A stretch of DNA of 48,688 nucleotides, from positions 1-48,688 of the forward strand of contig NZ_LGHL01000040.1 in NCBI RefSeq assembly GCF_001908205.1, read 5' to 3'. Source of the DNA: Bradyrhizobium sp. NAS80.1. Lineage in GTDB: Bacteria; Pseudomonadota; Alphaproteobacteria; Rhizobiales; Xanthobacteraceae. This document shows, piece after piece, positions 7,607 to 15,740 of the stretch (within the stretch, counting starts at the first letter, position 1; every line of letters starts with the position of its first letter). Both the position numbers and the translations under genes were made by a program. The notes below the pieces were generated by a model that made no database searches, was not told the origin of the DNA, and was given only the letters and a program-made list of their open reading frames with translations.

Positions 7607-8582
7607 CGCCGACGCGGCCGCATCCGCCAAACGTACCGATCCCTTTGCGCCGCTGACCTCCGAAATGCTCGACGTCGGCGACGGCCACGAGCTTTACGTC
7701 GAAAGCGTCGGCCGCACTGAGGGCATTCCCGCAGTCTATCTGCATGGCGGCCCCGGCAGCGGCTGCCAGCCCGACCATCGCCGCCTGTTCGATCCCGATC
7801 GCTTCTGCGCCGTGCTGTTCGACCAGCGCGGCTGTGGCCGCAGCCGGCCGAAGGGATCGCGCGAGCACAACACGACGCAGCATCTGATCGCGGACATGGA
7901 AAAGCTCCGCGAAAGATTCGGCTTCGACCGCTGGATTGTCGTCGGCGGCTCCTGGGGCGCAACGCTGGCGCTGGCTTATGCGGAGGCGCATCCCGAGCGC
8001 GTCTCCGGCATCGCGCTGCGCGCGACCTTCCTGGGCACGCGGGCCGAAGTCGAGACGGCCTTCACCTCGCGCCTGCGACAGTTCTATCCCGCGCTTCACG
8101 AGGACTTTTTGAGCGCGCTGCCGCTAGAGGAACGCGAGCAGCCGGTGGACGCCATTTGGCGCCGCATCCTCAACGCCGATCCGGCCGTTCACGGGCCCGC
8201 GGCGCGCGCCTGGCACGACACCGAACGCACATTGTCCGAGCACAAGCCCGCAAAGACGCGACTGGACCTTGCCTCACTGAACGTCTGGCGCACACTGCCC
8301 GCGACGCCGTTCATGGAGGCGCATTATTTCATCAACAATTCCTTCATGACGGAGGACCAGTTGTTGCGAAATGCAAGCCGGCTGTCCGGCATTCCCGGCA
8401 TCATGGTCCAGGGTCGCTACGATCTGTTGTGCCCTCCTGAGACATCCGAGGCGCTCGCTAAAGTTTGGCCGGGTTCCGAGATTCGTATCGTGGAAGGGGC
8501 CGGACATTCGCTCTATGATGCCGGCGTCAGGGACGCGGTCATGAGGTCGATCGCGGACCTTGCTTCGAAGACACCACGCTAG
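7596..8582 (+). CDS. pip: Prolyl aminopeptidase-like alpha/beta hydrolase (S33)
   Basis: A serine hydrolase of 328 residues related to proline iminopeptidase, which removes N-terminal proline from peptides. Seen are the oxyanion motif HGGPG (50-54), the DQRGCGRS stretch (76-83), nucleophile Ser119 in GGSWG, Asp276 in GRYDLL and His304 in GAGHS. The frame is open further upstream inside pqqE, but homology begins near MVPDADAA, and the ATG at 7596 overlaps the pqqE end by 11 bases. No pqqF or pqqG protease is present, so a role in trimming PqqA products is possible but unproven. The cytoplasm is the expected location. Confidence 0.87.
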   Translation: MVPDADAAASAKRTDPFAPLTSEMLDVGDGHELYVESVGRTEGIPAVYLHGGPGSGCQPDHRRLFDPDRFCAVLFDQRGCGRSRPKGSREHNTTQHLIADMEKLRERFGFDRWIVVGGSWGATLALAYAEAHPERVSGIALRATFLGTRAEVETAFTSRLRQFYPALHEDFLSALPLEEREQPVDAIWRRILNADPAVHGPAARAWHDTERTLSEHKPAKTRLDLASLNVWRTLPATPFMEAHYFINNSFMTEDQLLRNASRLSGIPGIMVQGRYDLLCPPETSEALAKVWPGSEIRIVEGAGHSLYDAGVRDAVMRSIADLASKTPR

Positions 8583-8588
8583 AAATCT

Positions 8589-8710
8589 AGACCCTCATCC
8601 TGAGGAGCGCGCTCTTTGCGCGCGTCTCGAAGGATGAATGGCCGAGGTGCTGCCGCGGGGGCCTTCATGGTTCGAGACGGCGCTTACGCGCCTCCTCACC
8701 ATGAGGGTCT
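8589..8710. repeat. Palindromic intergenic repeat
   Basis: The outer arms AGACCCTCAT (8589-8598) and ATGAGGGTCT (8701-8710) match perfectly, followed by TGAGGAG/CTCCTCA and an inner CGTCTCGAA/TTCGAGACG pair, so the whole element can fold on itself. This sequence type recurs between genes in Bradyrhizobium (recalled). It follows the pqq operon and probably ends its transcript. A reading frame of the next gene runs through it by chance. Confidence 0.75.
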
Positions 8711-8738
8711 GGGTTCGCAAGGGAAGGACAACAAGAAA

Positions 8739-9416
8739 ATGCCGCTCGCCGGGAAAGGCATGCTGCTGACGTCGATGAACATCGACGAGGCTGATGAGGC
8801 CGATTTCAATCGCTGGTACGATCGCGAGCATCTGGAAGAGCGCGTCGCGATCGAGGGTTTCCTGGAGGCGCGGCGCTATGTCGCGCACGCCGCCAATCCC
8901 AAATATCTCTGCCTCTATTCGACCGCGACGCTCGACGTGCTCGACAGCCCCGCCTACCGGACGCGGCTCGCAAATCAGACCGATTGGTCGCGGCGGACCA
9001 TGGCGCGCTTCAAGAACATGCTGCGCGTGGTCGCACGCATCACCATCAGCAATGGCACCGGTCGCGGAGCTGCGCTCGGCGTGGTGCGGCTGCGGCCAAC
9101 GCCCGACAATGCAGGGGCATGGCGCGATGCACTGCAAGAAAAGCTGGCGCCGGAAACGCACGAGGGCATCGTCTCGATGCATCTGCTCGAGAGCGAGCCG
9201 GAGCTATCCGGCGCAACGGTTGGGATTCCGGTTGTGCGCAACGAAGGCGCACGCGACTGGTTCGTGCTGATCGACGGCACGCATGTCGGCGCGGTCTCGG
9301 CCGTGATCGCCGAACGCCTCACCGGCCCTGCTGCCGCGCCCTTCCCGCTGCCCGTCTCCGTCGGCACTTACAGCCTGATGTGGGATCTCGCGAAGAGCGA
9401 TATCACGCAGGGCTGA
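8739..9416 (+). CDS. Dimeric alpha/beta-barrel family protein
   Basis: A protein of 225 residues without signal peptide. The stretch MLLTSMNIDEADEADFNRWY followed by DREHLEERVAIEGFLEARRY resembles the ferredoxin-like half-barrel seen in EthD- and DUF4286-type proteins, and a second similar half seems to follow. No catalytic motif is visible and the function is unknown. I chose the ATG at 8739 (MPLAGKG) because GGAAGGA lies just upstream and the earlier in-frame starts fall inside a palindromic repeat. It lies on the same strand as the pqq operon but is separated from it by that repeat. Confidence 0.72.
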   Translation: MPLAGKGMLLTSMNIDEADEADFNRWYDREHLEERVAIEGFLEARRYVAHAANPKYLCLYSTATLDVLDSPAYRTRLANQTDWSRRTMARFKNMLRVVARITISNGTGRGAALGVVRLRPTPDNAGAWRDALQEKLAPETHEGIVSMHLLESEPELSGATVGIPVVRNEGARDWFVLIDGTHVGAVSAVIAERLTGPAAAPFPLPVSVGTYSLMWDLAKSDITQG

Positions 9417-9654
9417 AGCAGCTATCCGCAGCGCAACATGTTGCACCGCCGCATTACCGCGCGCGGCCGCCAATGCCGTCTGCGCGCAGCTCCCATGAAA
9501 GGCGGTGATCGCGAAAATTTAGCGTTGTACTTCGGAACGGTTCTAATAAGCTAACCTCATGACGTCATTCAGAAACCAGATCGAAACGCCCTAAGCGTTC
9601 GCCAAGCTCAAGAAAAGGCCGCGGGGTCTTTGGGCCTGCGCGGACAGGGTAGGA
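9417..9654 (+). other. Intergenic region before the oxidoreductase module
   Basis: About 240 bases without a credible gene. It must carry the promoter of the three-gene module. There is an AT-richer stretch near 9515-9560 (TTGTAC, TAATAAGC), but the spacing of possible boxes is poor and I do not call a promoter. GGGTAGGA immediately before 9655 serves as the ribosome site. Confidence 0.4.
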
Positions 9655-11454
9655 ATGAAACCGACCGATATCGCGGCCCCCGACTACTTTCACAAAGTGG
9701 TCGATTGTCAGTGGGCCTGTCCTGCGCACACCCCGGTTCCCGAATACATTCGACTGATCGCACAAGGCCGCTACAGCGACGCCTATATGATCAATTGGAA
9801 ATCAAACGTGTTTCCCGGAATTCTGGGACGCACCTGCGATCGTCCATGCGAGCCGGCGTGCCGCCGCGGCCGCGTCGAGGAAAATCCCGTCGCGATCTGC
9901 CGCCTGAAGCGCGTCGCGGCTGACTTCAAGGATGACATCAAGCAGCGCCTGCCGCGCCCCTCACCCAGGAACGGCAAGCGCATTGCGCTGGTCGGCGGCG
10001 GGCCCGCCTCACTGACGGTCGCGCGCGATCTCGCGCCGCTCGGCTATCACTGCACCGTGTTCGATGCAGATCCCGAAGCCGGCGGCATGATGCGCACCCA
10101 GATCCCGAAGTTCCGCCTGCCCAATTCGGTGATCGACGAGGAGACCGGCTACATCCTCAATCTCGGCGTCGAGTTCAAAGGCGGTCATCGCATCGACAGC
10201 ATGACGTCGCTGCTTGCCGAGAAATACGACGCGATCTTCGTCGGCTCCGGCGCGCCGCGCGGCCGCGAGCTCGACATTCCCGGCCGGAAAGAGGCGGCCG
10301 CCAACATCCACATCGGCATCGAGTGGCTGGCCTCGGTCTCGTTCGGCCATACCGACAAGATCGGCAAGCGCGTGATCGTGCTCGGCGGCGGCAACACCGC
10401 GATGGATTGCTGCCGCACCGCGCGCCGCCTCGGCGGCGAGAACGTCAAGGTAGTCGTCCGCTCCGGCTTCGAGGAGATGAAGGCCTCGCCCTGGGAGAAG
10501 GAGGACGCGATCCACGAGGACATCCCGATCCTCAACTACATGGTGCCGGTGGCATTCAAGCATGTCGCCGGCAAGCTGATCGGCGTCACCTTCGAGAAGG
10601 TGAAGGCCGAATACGACGCCAAGGGCCGTCGCAACCTGGTGCCGTCGGGCGAGCCGGACGAGACGATCGCCTGCGACGACGTGCTGGTCGCGGTCGGCCA
10701 GGAGAACGCCTTCCCGTGGATCGAAAAGGACTGCGGCATCGAGTTCGACAAATGGCATATGCCCAAGGTCGATCCGAAGACGTTCGTCTCCACCAATCCG
10801 AAAGTGTTCTTCGGCGGCGACGCCGCGTTCGGGCCGAAGAACATCATCTGGGCCGTCGCGCACGGCCATGACGCCGCGCTGTCGATCCACAAGATGCTCT
10901 CGGGCGAGGACATCAGCGAACGCCCGCTGCCGGAGGTGCAAATCTCCTCGCAGAAGATGGGCATCCACGAATGGAGCTATGACAACGACATCTCCAACGA
11001 CAAGCGCTTCAAGGTGCCGCATCGTGACAAGGTCGTCGCACTGAAGGACATCCGTGCCGAGGTCGAGCTCGGCTACGACGTCAAGCTGGCGCTTGGCGAA
11101 GCCGAGCGCTGCCTGAACTGCGACGTCCAGACCGTGTTCTCGACCTCGCTCTGCATCGAGTGCGATGCCTGCGCCGACATCTGTCCGATGGATTGCATCA
11201 CCTTCACTGACAACGGGGAGGAAAGCGATCTTCGCCAGCGCCTGAAGGCACCCTCGCCGCACCAGGACCAGGACCTCTACGTCTCCAGCGATCTCAAGAC
11301 CGGGCGCGTGATGGTGAAGGACGAGGACGTCTGCCTGCATTGCGGGCTGTGCGCCGAGCGTTGTCCCACCGGCGCCTGGGACATGCAGAAGTATTTCATT
11401 GAAATGACCTACGCAGGATCATCATGCCCGACAAAAAGCCGATCAGCAGCGTAA
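9655..11454 (+). CDS. GltD-like FAD/NAD(P) oxidoreductase with ferredoxin domain
   Basis: A flavoprotein of 599 residues likely to pass electrons between NAD(P)H and Fe-S clusters. The N-terminus holds a GltD-type cluster site (Cys18, Cys22, Cys61, Cys65, Cys69, Cys82). An FAD-binding motif ALVGGGPASL lies at 111-120 and an NAD(P)-binding motif VIVLGGGNTAMDC at 240-252. The C-terminus carries two 4Fe-4S motifs, CIECDACADICP and CLHCGLCAERCP. It overlaps the next gene by 31 bases, and the two following genes encode a 2-oxoacid oxidoreductase, so it is probably the electron partner of that enzyme rather than a glutamate synthase subunit. Confidence 0.88.
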   Translation: MKPTDIAAPDYFHKVVDCQWACPAHTPVPEYIRLIAQGRYSDAYMINWKSNVFPGILGRTCDRPCEPACRRGRVEENPVAICRLKRVAADFKDDIKQRLPRPSPRNGKRIALVGGGPASLTVARDLAPLGYHCTVFDADPEAGGMMRTQIPKFRLPNSVIDEETGYILNLGVEFKGGHRIDSMTSLLAEKYDAIFVGSGAPRGRELDIPGRKEAAANIHIGIEWLASVSFGHTDKIGKRVIVLGGGNTAMDCCRTARRLGGENVKVVVRSGFEEMKASPWEKEDAIHEDIPILNYMVPVAFKHVAGKLIGVTFEKVKAEYDAKGRRNLVPSGEPDETIACDDVLVAVGQENAFPWIEKDCGIEFDKWHMPKVDPKTFVSTNPKVFFGGDAAFGPKNIIWAVAHGHDAALSIHKMLSGEDISERPLPEVQISSQKMGIHEWSYDNDISNDKRFKVPHRDKVVALKDIRAEVELGYDVKLALGEAERCLNCDVQTVFSTSLCIECDACADICPMDCITFTDNGEESDLRQRLKAPSPHQDQDLYVSSDLKTGRVMVKDEDVCLHCGLCAERCPTGAWDMQKYFIEMTYAGSSCPTKSRSAA

Positions 11455-13271
11455 ACGACTTCGTCGTCCGCTTCGCCAACGTCAACGGCTCGGGCTCGGC
11501 CAGCGCCAACGAGATGTTCGCGCGCGCGATCCTGCGCCATGGCGTTCCGGTGAGCCCTCGCAACATCTTCCCCTCCAACATCCAGGGCCTGCCGACTTGG
11601 TACGAGGTGCGGGTGACCGAGGACGGCCATCTTGGTGCCCGCGGCGGCGTGGACATGATGGTGGCGATGAACCCGCAGACCTGGGACAAGGACGTCGCCG
11701 GCATCGAGCCCGGCGGCTATCTGTTCTACGATTCGACCAAGCCGATGCCGTCGACCAAATTCCGCGACGACATCACCGTGATCGGCGTGCCGCTCACCGC
11801 GATCACCAACTCGACCTACACCGATCCGCGCCAGCGCCAGCTGTTCAAGAACATCATCTATTTGGGCAGCCTCTCGGCGCTGCTCGACATGGACCCGAAG
11901 CTGATCGAACAGCTGATCGGCGAGCAGTACAAGGGCAAGGAGAAGCTGCTTTCGTCCAACGTCCATGCGCTGCATCTCGGCCGCGACTGGGCGCTGCAGA
12001 ACCTGAAATGCCCGATTGGGCTGCGGGTGAAGAAATCCGACAAGGTCGGCGACCGCATCTTCATCGAGGGCAACAGCGCGGCCGCGCTCGGCGCTGTCTA
12101 TGGTGGCGCCACCGTATGCGCATGGTACCCGATCACGCCGTCCTCGTCGGTGGCGGAAGCTTTCACCGCCCATTGCAAGAAGTATCGGCACGACCCTGAA
12201 ACGGGCAAGGCGAAATACGCGATCGTGCAGGGCGAGGACGAGCTGGCTTCAATCGGCATCGTGATCGGCGCGTCCTGGAACGGCGCCCGTGCCTTCACCG
12301 CGACCTCCGGCCCGGGCATCTCGCTGATGACTGAGTTCATCGGCCTGTCCTACTTCGCCGAGATCCCGGCCGTGATCATGAACATCCAGCGCGCCGGCCC
12401 CTCCACGGGCATGCCGACCCGCACCCAGCAATGCGACATCATCGCCTGCGCCTATGCTTCGCATGGCGACACCAAGCACGTGCTGCTGTTCCCCGAGGAT
12501 CCCGCGGAAGCCTTCGAGTTCGCGGCGGCGGCCTTCGATCTCGCCGAACGGCTGCAGACCACCATCTTCCTGATGCTCGACCTCGACATCGGCATGAACC
12601 ACCGGCTCTGCCGCCCGCTGAAGTGGGACGACGCGCGGCAATACGACCGCGGCAAGGTGATGACCGCGGAGATGCTGGAGGAAGGCCGCGACTTCGGCCG
12701 CTATCTCGACGTCGACGGCGACGGCATCCCCTACCGCACCTATCCCGGAACGCATCCGACCAAGGGCTCCTACTTCACCCGCGGCACCTCGCGCGACCGC
12801 TATGCGCGCTACTCCGAGGAAGGCTCGGTCTATGCCGACAACATGCAGCGGCTCGTACGCAAGTTCGAAACTGCACAGGATCTGGTGCCGCGGCCGCTGC
12901 AGGCCAATGCGGAACGGCCGACCAAATACGGCGTGATCTATTTCGGCTCGACCTCGCCAGCGATGGACGAGGCGATCGGGCTCCTGGAAGCACGCGGGCA
13001 TCAGCTCGATCGGCTGCGTATCCGCGCCTTCCCGTTCCACTCCAGCGTGGCGAGCTTCCTCGCCGAGCACGACTTCGTCTACGTGGTCGAGCAGAACCGC
13101 GACAGCCAACTCCGCCAGCTCATCGTCAACGAGAACGGCATCGACCCGGTGCGCCTCGTGCCGATCGTGCACTATGACGGCACCCCGATCACCGCCCGTT
13201 TCATCGCAAAAGCCATTGGCGACCATCAGGATCACCTCAAGGTGACCCCGCTCCGCAAGGCCGTATCATGA
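11424..13271 (+). CDS. 2-oxoacid:acceptor oxidoreductase, alpha (gamma-alpha fused) subunit
   Basis: A protein of 615 residues. The first 190 or so form the gamma domain (NGSGSASANEMFARAILRHG). The alpha domain begins around residue 200 and includes AWYPITPSSSVAEAF, the motif characteristic of 2-oxoacid oxidoreductases, and ATSGPGISLMTEF. With the beta subunit it would interconvert a 2-oxoacid plus CoA with an acyl-CoA and CO2, passing electrons to ferredoxin or to the flavoprotein next to it. The two-subunit architecture with a gamma-alpha fusion is that of KorA-type enzymes; 2-oxoglutarate is a plausible but unproven substrate. It overlaps its neighbours by 31 and 4 bases. Confidence 0.88.
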   Translation: MPDKKPISSVNDFVVRFANVNGSGSASANEMFARAILRHGVPVSPRNIFPSNIQGLPTWYEVRVTEDGHLGARGGVDMMVAMNPQTWDKDVAGIEPGGYLFYDSTKPMPSTKFRDDITVIGVPLTAITNSTYTDPRQRQLFKNIIYLGSLSALLDMDPKLIEQLIGEQYKGKEKLLSSNVHALHLGRDWALQNLKCPIGLRVKKSDKVGDRIFIEGNSAAALGAVYGGATVCAWYPITPSSSVAEAFTAHCKKYRHDPETGKAKYAIVQGEDELASIGIVIGASWNGARAFTATSGPGISLMTEFIGLSYFAEIPAVIMNIQRAGPSTGMPTRTQQCDIIACAYASHGDTKHVLLFPEDPAEAFEFAAAAFDLAERLQTTIFLMLDLDIGMNHRLCRPLKWDDARQYDRGKVMTAEMLEEGRDFGRYLDVDGDGIPYRTYPGTHPTKGSYFTRGTSRDRYARYSEEGSVYADNMQRLVRKFETAQDLVPRPLQANAERPTKYGVIYFGSTSPAMDEAIGLLEARGHQLDRLRIRAFPFHSSVASFLAEHDFVYVVEQNRDSQLRQLIVNENGIDPVRLVPIVHYDGTPITARFIAKAIGDHQDHLKVTPLRKAVS

Positions 13272-14323
13272 CCTATATTGCAAAGCCGAAATTCCATCAT
13301 CCCGGGCTGAAGAAGAACGAGCTCGGCTATACCCACCGCGACTACGAGGGCAAGATCTCGACGCTGTGCGCCGGCTGCGGCCACGACTCGATCACCGCCT
13401 CCATCATCGAAGCCTGCTACGAGCTCTCGATCGAGCCGCACCGGGTGGCCAAAATCTCCGGCATCGGCTGCTCGTCGAAGACGCCGGACTATTTCCTCGG
13501 CAACTCGCACGGCTTCAATTCCGTGCACGGCCGCATGCCCAGCGTGCTGACCGGAGCCAACCTCGCCAACCGTGACCTGATCTATCTCGGCGTCTCCGGC
13601 GACGGCGACTCCGCCTCGATCGGCTTCGGCCAGTTCGCGCATTCGATCCGGCGCGGCGTCAACATGACCTATATCGTCGAGAACAACGGCGTCTACGGCC
13701 TGACCAAGGGCCAGTTCTCGGCGACAGCCGACCGCGGCTCGAAATCCAAGAAGGGTGTCACCAACACCGACAACGCCATCGACCTCGTCGCGATCGCGTT
13801 ACAGCTCGGCGCGACCTTCGTCGCGCGCAGCTTCTCCGGCGACAAGGCCCAGCTCGTGCCGCTGATCGCGGCTGCGATCCGCCACAAGGGCGCATCCTTC
13901 ATCGACGTCATCAGCCCCTGCATCGCCTTCAACAACCACGCCGGCTCGACCAAGAGCTTCGACTATGTCCGCGAGCACAATGACGCCGTGAACCGGCTGG
14001 ACGTGCTGGTCGGCCGCGATCCCATCGCCGTCGATTACGCGCCGGGCACGGTGCAGCTCGTTGAACAACATGACGGCAGCAAGATCGCGCTGCGCAAGAT
14101 CGACGCCGACTACGATCCGCATGACCGTCTTGGCGCCCAGACCTTCCTCCAGAAGCACGCCGCGAAAGGGCAGATCGTCACCGGCCTGCTCTATGTCGAC
14201 CCTGATGCGGAAGATTTGCACGAGCATCTCAACACGGTCGAGACGCCGCTCAACACGCTGGAAGCGGACACGCTGTGCCCGGGCTCTGCGGTGCTGGACA
14301 AGATCAACGCCAGCCTGCGGTGA
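13268..14323 (+). CDS. 2-oxoacid:acceptor oxidoreductase, beta subunit
   Basis: The TPP-binding subunit of 351 residues. Cluster ligands are visible in LCAGCGHDS (Cys34, Cys37) and ISGIGCSSK, with another Cys in SPCIAFNN. The TPP motif is GVSGDGDSASIGFGQFAHSI, with VENNGVYGLTKGQ downstream. It starts in an ATGA overlap with the alpha gene and ends just before a palindromic repeat that probably closes the operon. The enzyme class is usually oxygen-sensitive in anaerobes, but aerobic versions with this domain arrangement are known. Confidence 0.88.
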   Translation: MTYIAKPKFHHPGLKKNELGYTHRDYEGKISTLCAGCGHDSITASIIEACYELSIEPHRVAKISGIGCSSKTPDYFLGNSHGFNSVHGRMPSVLTGANLANRDLIYLGVSGDGDSASIGFGQFAHSIRRGVNMTYIVENNGVYGLTKGQFSATADRGSKSKKGVTNTDNAIDLVAIALQLGATFVARSFSGDKAQLVPLIAAAIRHKGASFIDVISPCIAFNNHAGSTKSFDYVREHNDAVNRLDVLVGRDPIAVDYAPGTVQLVEQHDGSKIALRKIDADYDPHDRLGAQTFLQKHAAKGQIVTGLLYVDPDAEDLHEHLNTVETPLNTLEADTLCPGSAVLDKINASLR

Positions 14324-14346
14324 TCGCCCAAAGCTTGATGGTTGAG

Positions 14347-14481
14347 CCACCTCTCCCCGACGGGGAGAGGTCGGATTGCGAAGCAATCCGGGTGAGGGGC
14401 CGCGGCCATTCAGTGAGACTGTAATCCCTCACCCGGACCGCATCTTCGATGCGATCCGACCTCTCCCTACGGGAGAGGTGG
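14347..14481. repeat. Large palindromic intergenic repeat
   Basis: The outer arms CCACCTCTCCC (14347-14357) and GGGAGAGGTGG (14471-14481) pair perfectly, and the inner CGGGTGAGGG and CCCTCACCCG arms continue the symmetry. Smaller hairpins lie within: CTCTCCCC/GGGGAGAG, GGATTGC/GCAATCC and GCATC/GATGC. The element lies between convergent genes and could stop transcription from both sides. It is a dispersed repeat type I recall from Bradyrhizobium. Confidence 0.78.
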
Positions 14482-14518
14482 AAACCGGTTTCCCGGCCGG
14501 CAGCGATTCAATCAAAAT

Positions 14519-14974
14519 TCATCGCGTTCTTACCAGGCTTGCAACAGGCTGCCTGACGCGCACGGTGATCTTCTCCGACACGATGGGTGGCTCGAACGGA
14601 TAGTGCTTCGCATCTCCCAGCACCAGCTGCAGCGTGTGTGTCCCGGGTGGAAGCTCGAGGAAGGTTTCGGTCTGCCCCGCCCCGAAATGCAGATGCGACT
14701 TGTCCTGGAGGATCGGCTCTTTGGGATCGATGGGATCGTTGACGTCGACCAGCAGGTGATGATGACCGGCGTTCTGGTAGTCGTCGCCGGCGTGGGTGAC
14801 GCCCATGTTGCGCAAGCCGAACCGGACCCAGAAACCACCGCGAACCTTCTGCCCGTCATGCGGCGTGATGAAATAGAGCTTTGCGTCCTTGGGAGCGGTC
14901 TTGCCCTGCGCAAGGGCGATGCCCGGAAGCAATGCGAGCACCGCCGACAGCGCGATGCAGCGAAGGATTTTCAT
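14519..14974 (-). CDS. DUF4399 exported protein
   Basis: A protein of 151 residues with a clear signal peptide (MKILRCIALSAVLALLPGIA, cleavage likely after ALA at 22), so it should be periplasmic. The mature part has PHDGQKVRGGFWVRFGLRNM, AGHHHLLVD and LPPGTHTLQLVLGD, typical of DUF4399. The histidines suggest metal binding, but no function is known. The frame is open upstream, but the signal peptide and the GGGAGTAGG ribosome site support the ATG at 14974. It is the last gene of a minus-strand group. Confidence 0.85.
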   Translation of the reverse strand: MKILRCIALSAVLALLPGIALAQGKTAPKDAKLYFITPHDGQKVRGGFWVRFGLRNMGVTHAGDDYQNAGHHHLLVDVNDPIDPKEPILQDKSHLHFGAGQTETFLELPPGTHTLQLVLGDAKHYPFEPPIVSEKITVRVRQPVASLVRTR

Positions 14975-15005
14975 CAAACCTACTCCCGCACCTAAAGGAC
15001 TGCGC

Positions 15006-15740
15006 TTAAGGACTGAGCGCGACGCGGAATCCATGCGTCGGATAACGAACATTGGTATCGTAGCCATCGCGGTTGGATGGCCTCACATATCTCGAATCGT
15101 TCTTCCAGGAGCCCGAGCGCAGCACGTGCGAGGTGCAGTCCCCGCCGGTCCATGCCGAACCGTCACCGGATGCGCCCTGATAGGTCCTGCGCCAGCAGTC
15201 CTCGACCCACTGATCGACACCACCGCCCATGTCGTGGAGGCCGAACGGATTCGGCTTGAAGCTGCCGACCTTCGCCGGCTGCTCGGCCGCGAGGTCACCG
15301 CAATCCTTGCATCCAGCCATGCCCAGCTGGAGCTTGTCGCCCCACCAATATTTGGTCTGGGTTCCACCGCGCGCGGCATATTCCCATTCGGCTTCGGTCG
15401 GAAGTCGATACGGCTTCTTCGTCGCCTGCGCGAGATAGGCCACATATTGTTGCGCGTCGGTCCAGCTTACATTGCTGATCGGCGCATCATCTTTTCCGGT
15501 GGCCGTGAAGCCGCACGCCTTTGCAGCGGCGCATTCGTTCCATTCCTGCACCGTCACCGGATATTTGCCGATCGAGAACGGCTTGACCGTGACCTGGTGG
15601 ACGGGACGTTCGGTCGGATCGTCATTGCTGCCCATCGCAAAGCTGCCGCCGCGAATGGCGATCATCTCGGGTTCGCGGAGCGGCGTCGCCGCTTGTCTCG
15701 GTGCTTGAGTTGGGGCCGGAACGGGCGATGGGGACGACAA
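15006..15740 (-). CDS. FGE-sulfatase (SUMF1/EgtB/PvdO) domain, C-terminal part of a split gene
   Basis: This frame encodes the formylglycine-generating-enzyme-like domain: MIAIRGGSFAMGSNDD, PISNVSWTDAQQYVAYLA, RLPTEAEWEYAARGG, GLHDMGGGVDQWVEDCW, RSGSW and a final GFRVAL. The only start is a TTG at 15740, without a good ribosome site. The upstream Pro-rich residues continue the linker of the cyclase frame, so it is very likely the C-terminal half of that gene, lost by a one-base change in a G7 run (15750-15756). The usual GNVWEW motif is altered here to GGVDQW. As part of a membrane protein it would lie in the periplasm. Confidence 0.8.
   Translation of the reverse strand: MSSPSPVPAPTQAPRQAATPLREPEMIAIRGGSFAMGSNDDPTERPVHQVTVKPFSIGKYPVTVQEWNECAAAKACGFTATGKDDAPISNVSWTDAQQYVAYLAQATKKPYRLPTEAEWEYAARGGTQTKYWWGDKLQLGMAGCKDCGDLAAEQPAKVGSFKPNPFGLHDMGGGVDQWVEDCWRRTYQGASGDGSAWTGGDCTSHVLRSGSWKNDSRYVRPSNRDGYDTNVRYPTHGFRVALSP

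Noticed and set aside
8616..8738. N-terminal extension of the dimeric alpha/beta-barrel protein
   Set aside because: It lies within a palindromic repeat; a ribosome site supports the later start.
9535..9565. EcfG promoter before the oxidoreductase module
   Set aside because: GGAAC is present but nothing like CGTT follows at 16-17 bases.
10009..13235. Long minus-strand frames opposite the oxidoreductase module
   Set aside because: They mirror three well-supported genes and resemble no known protein.
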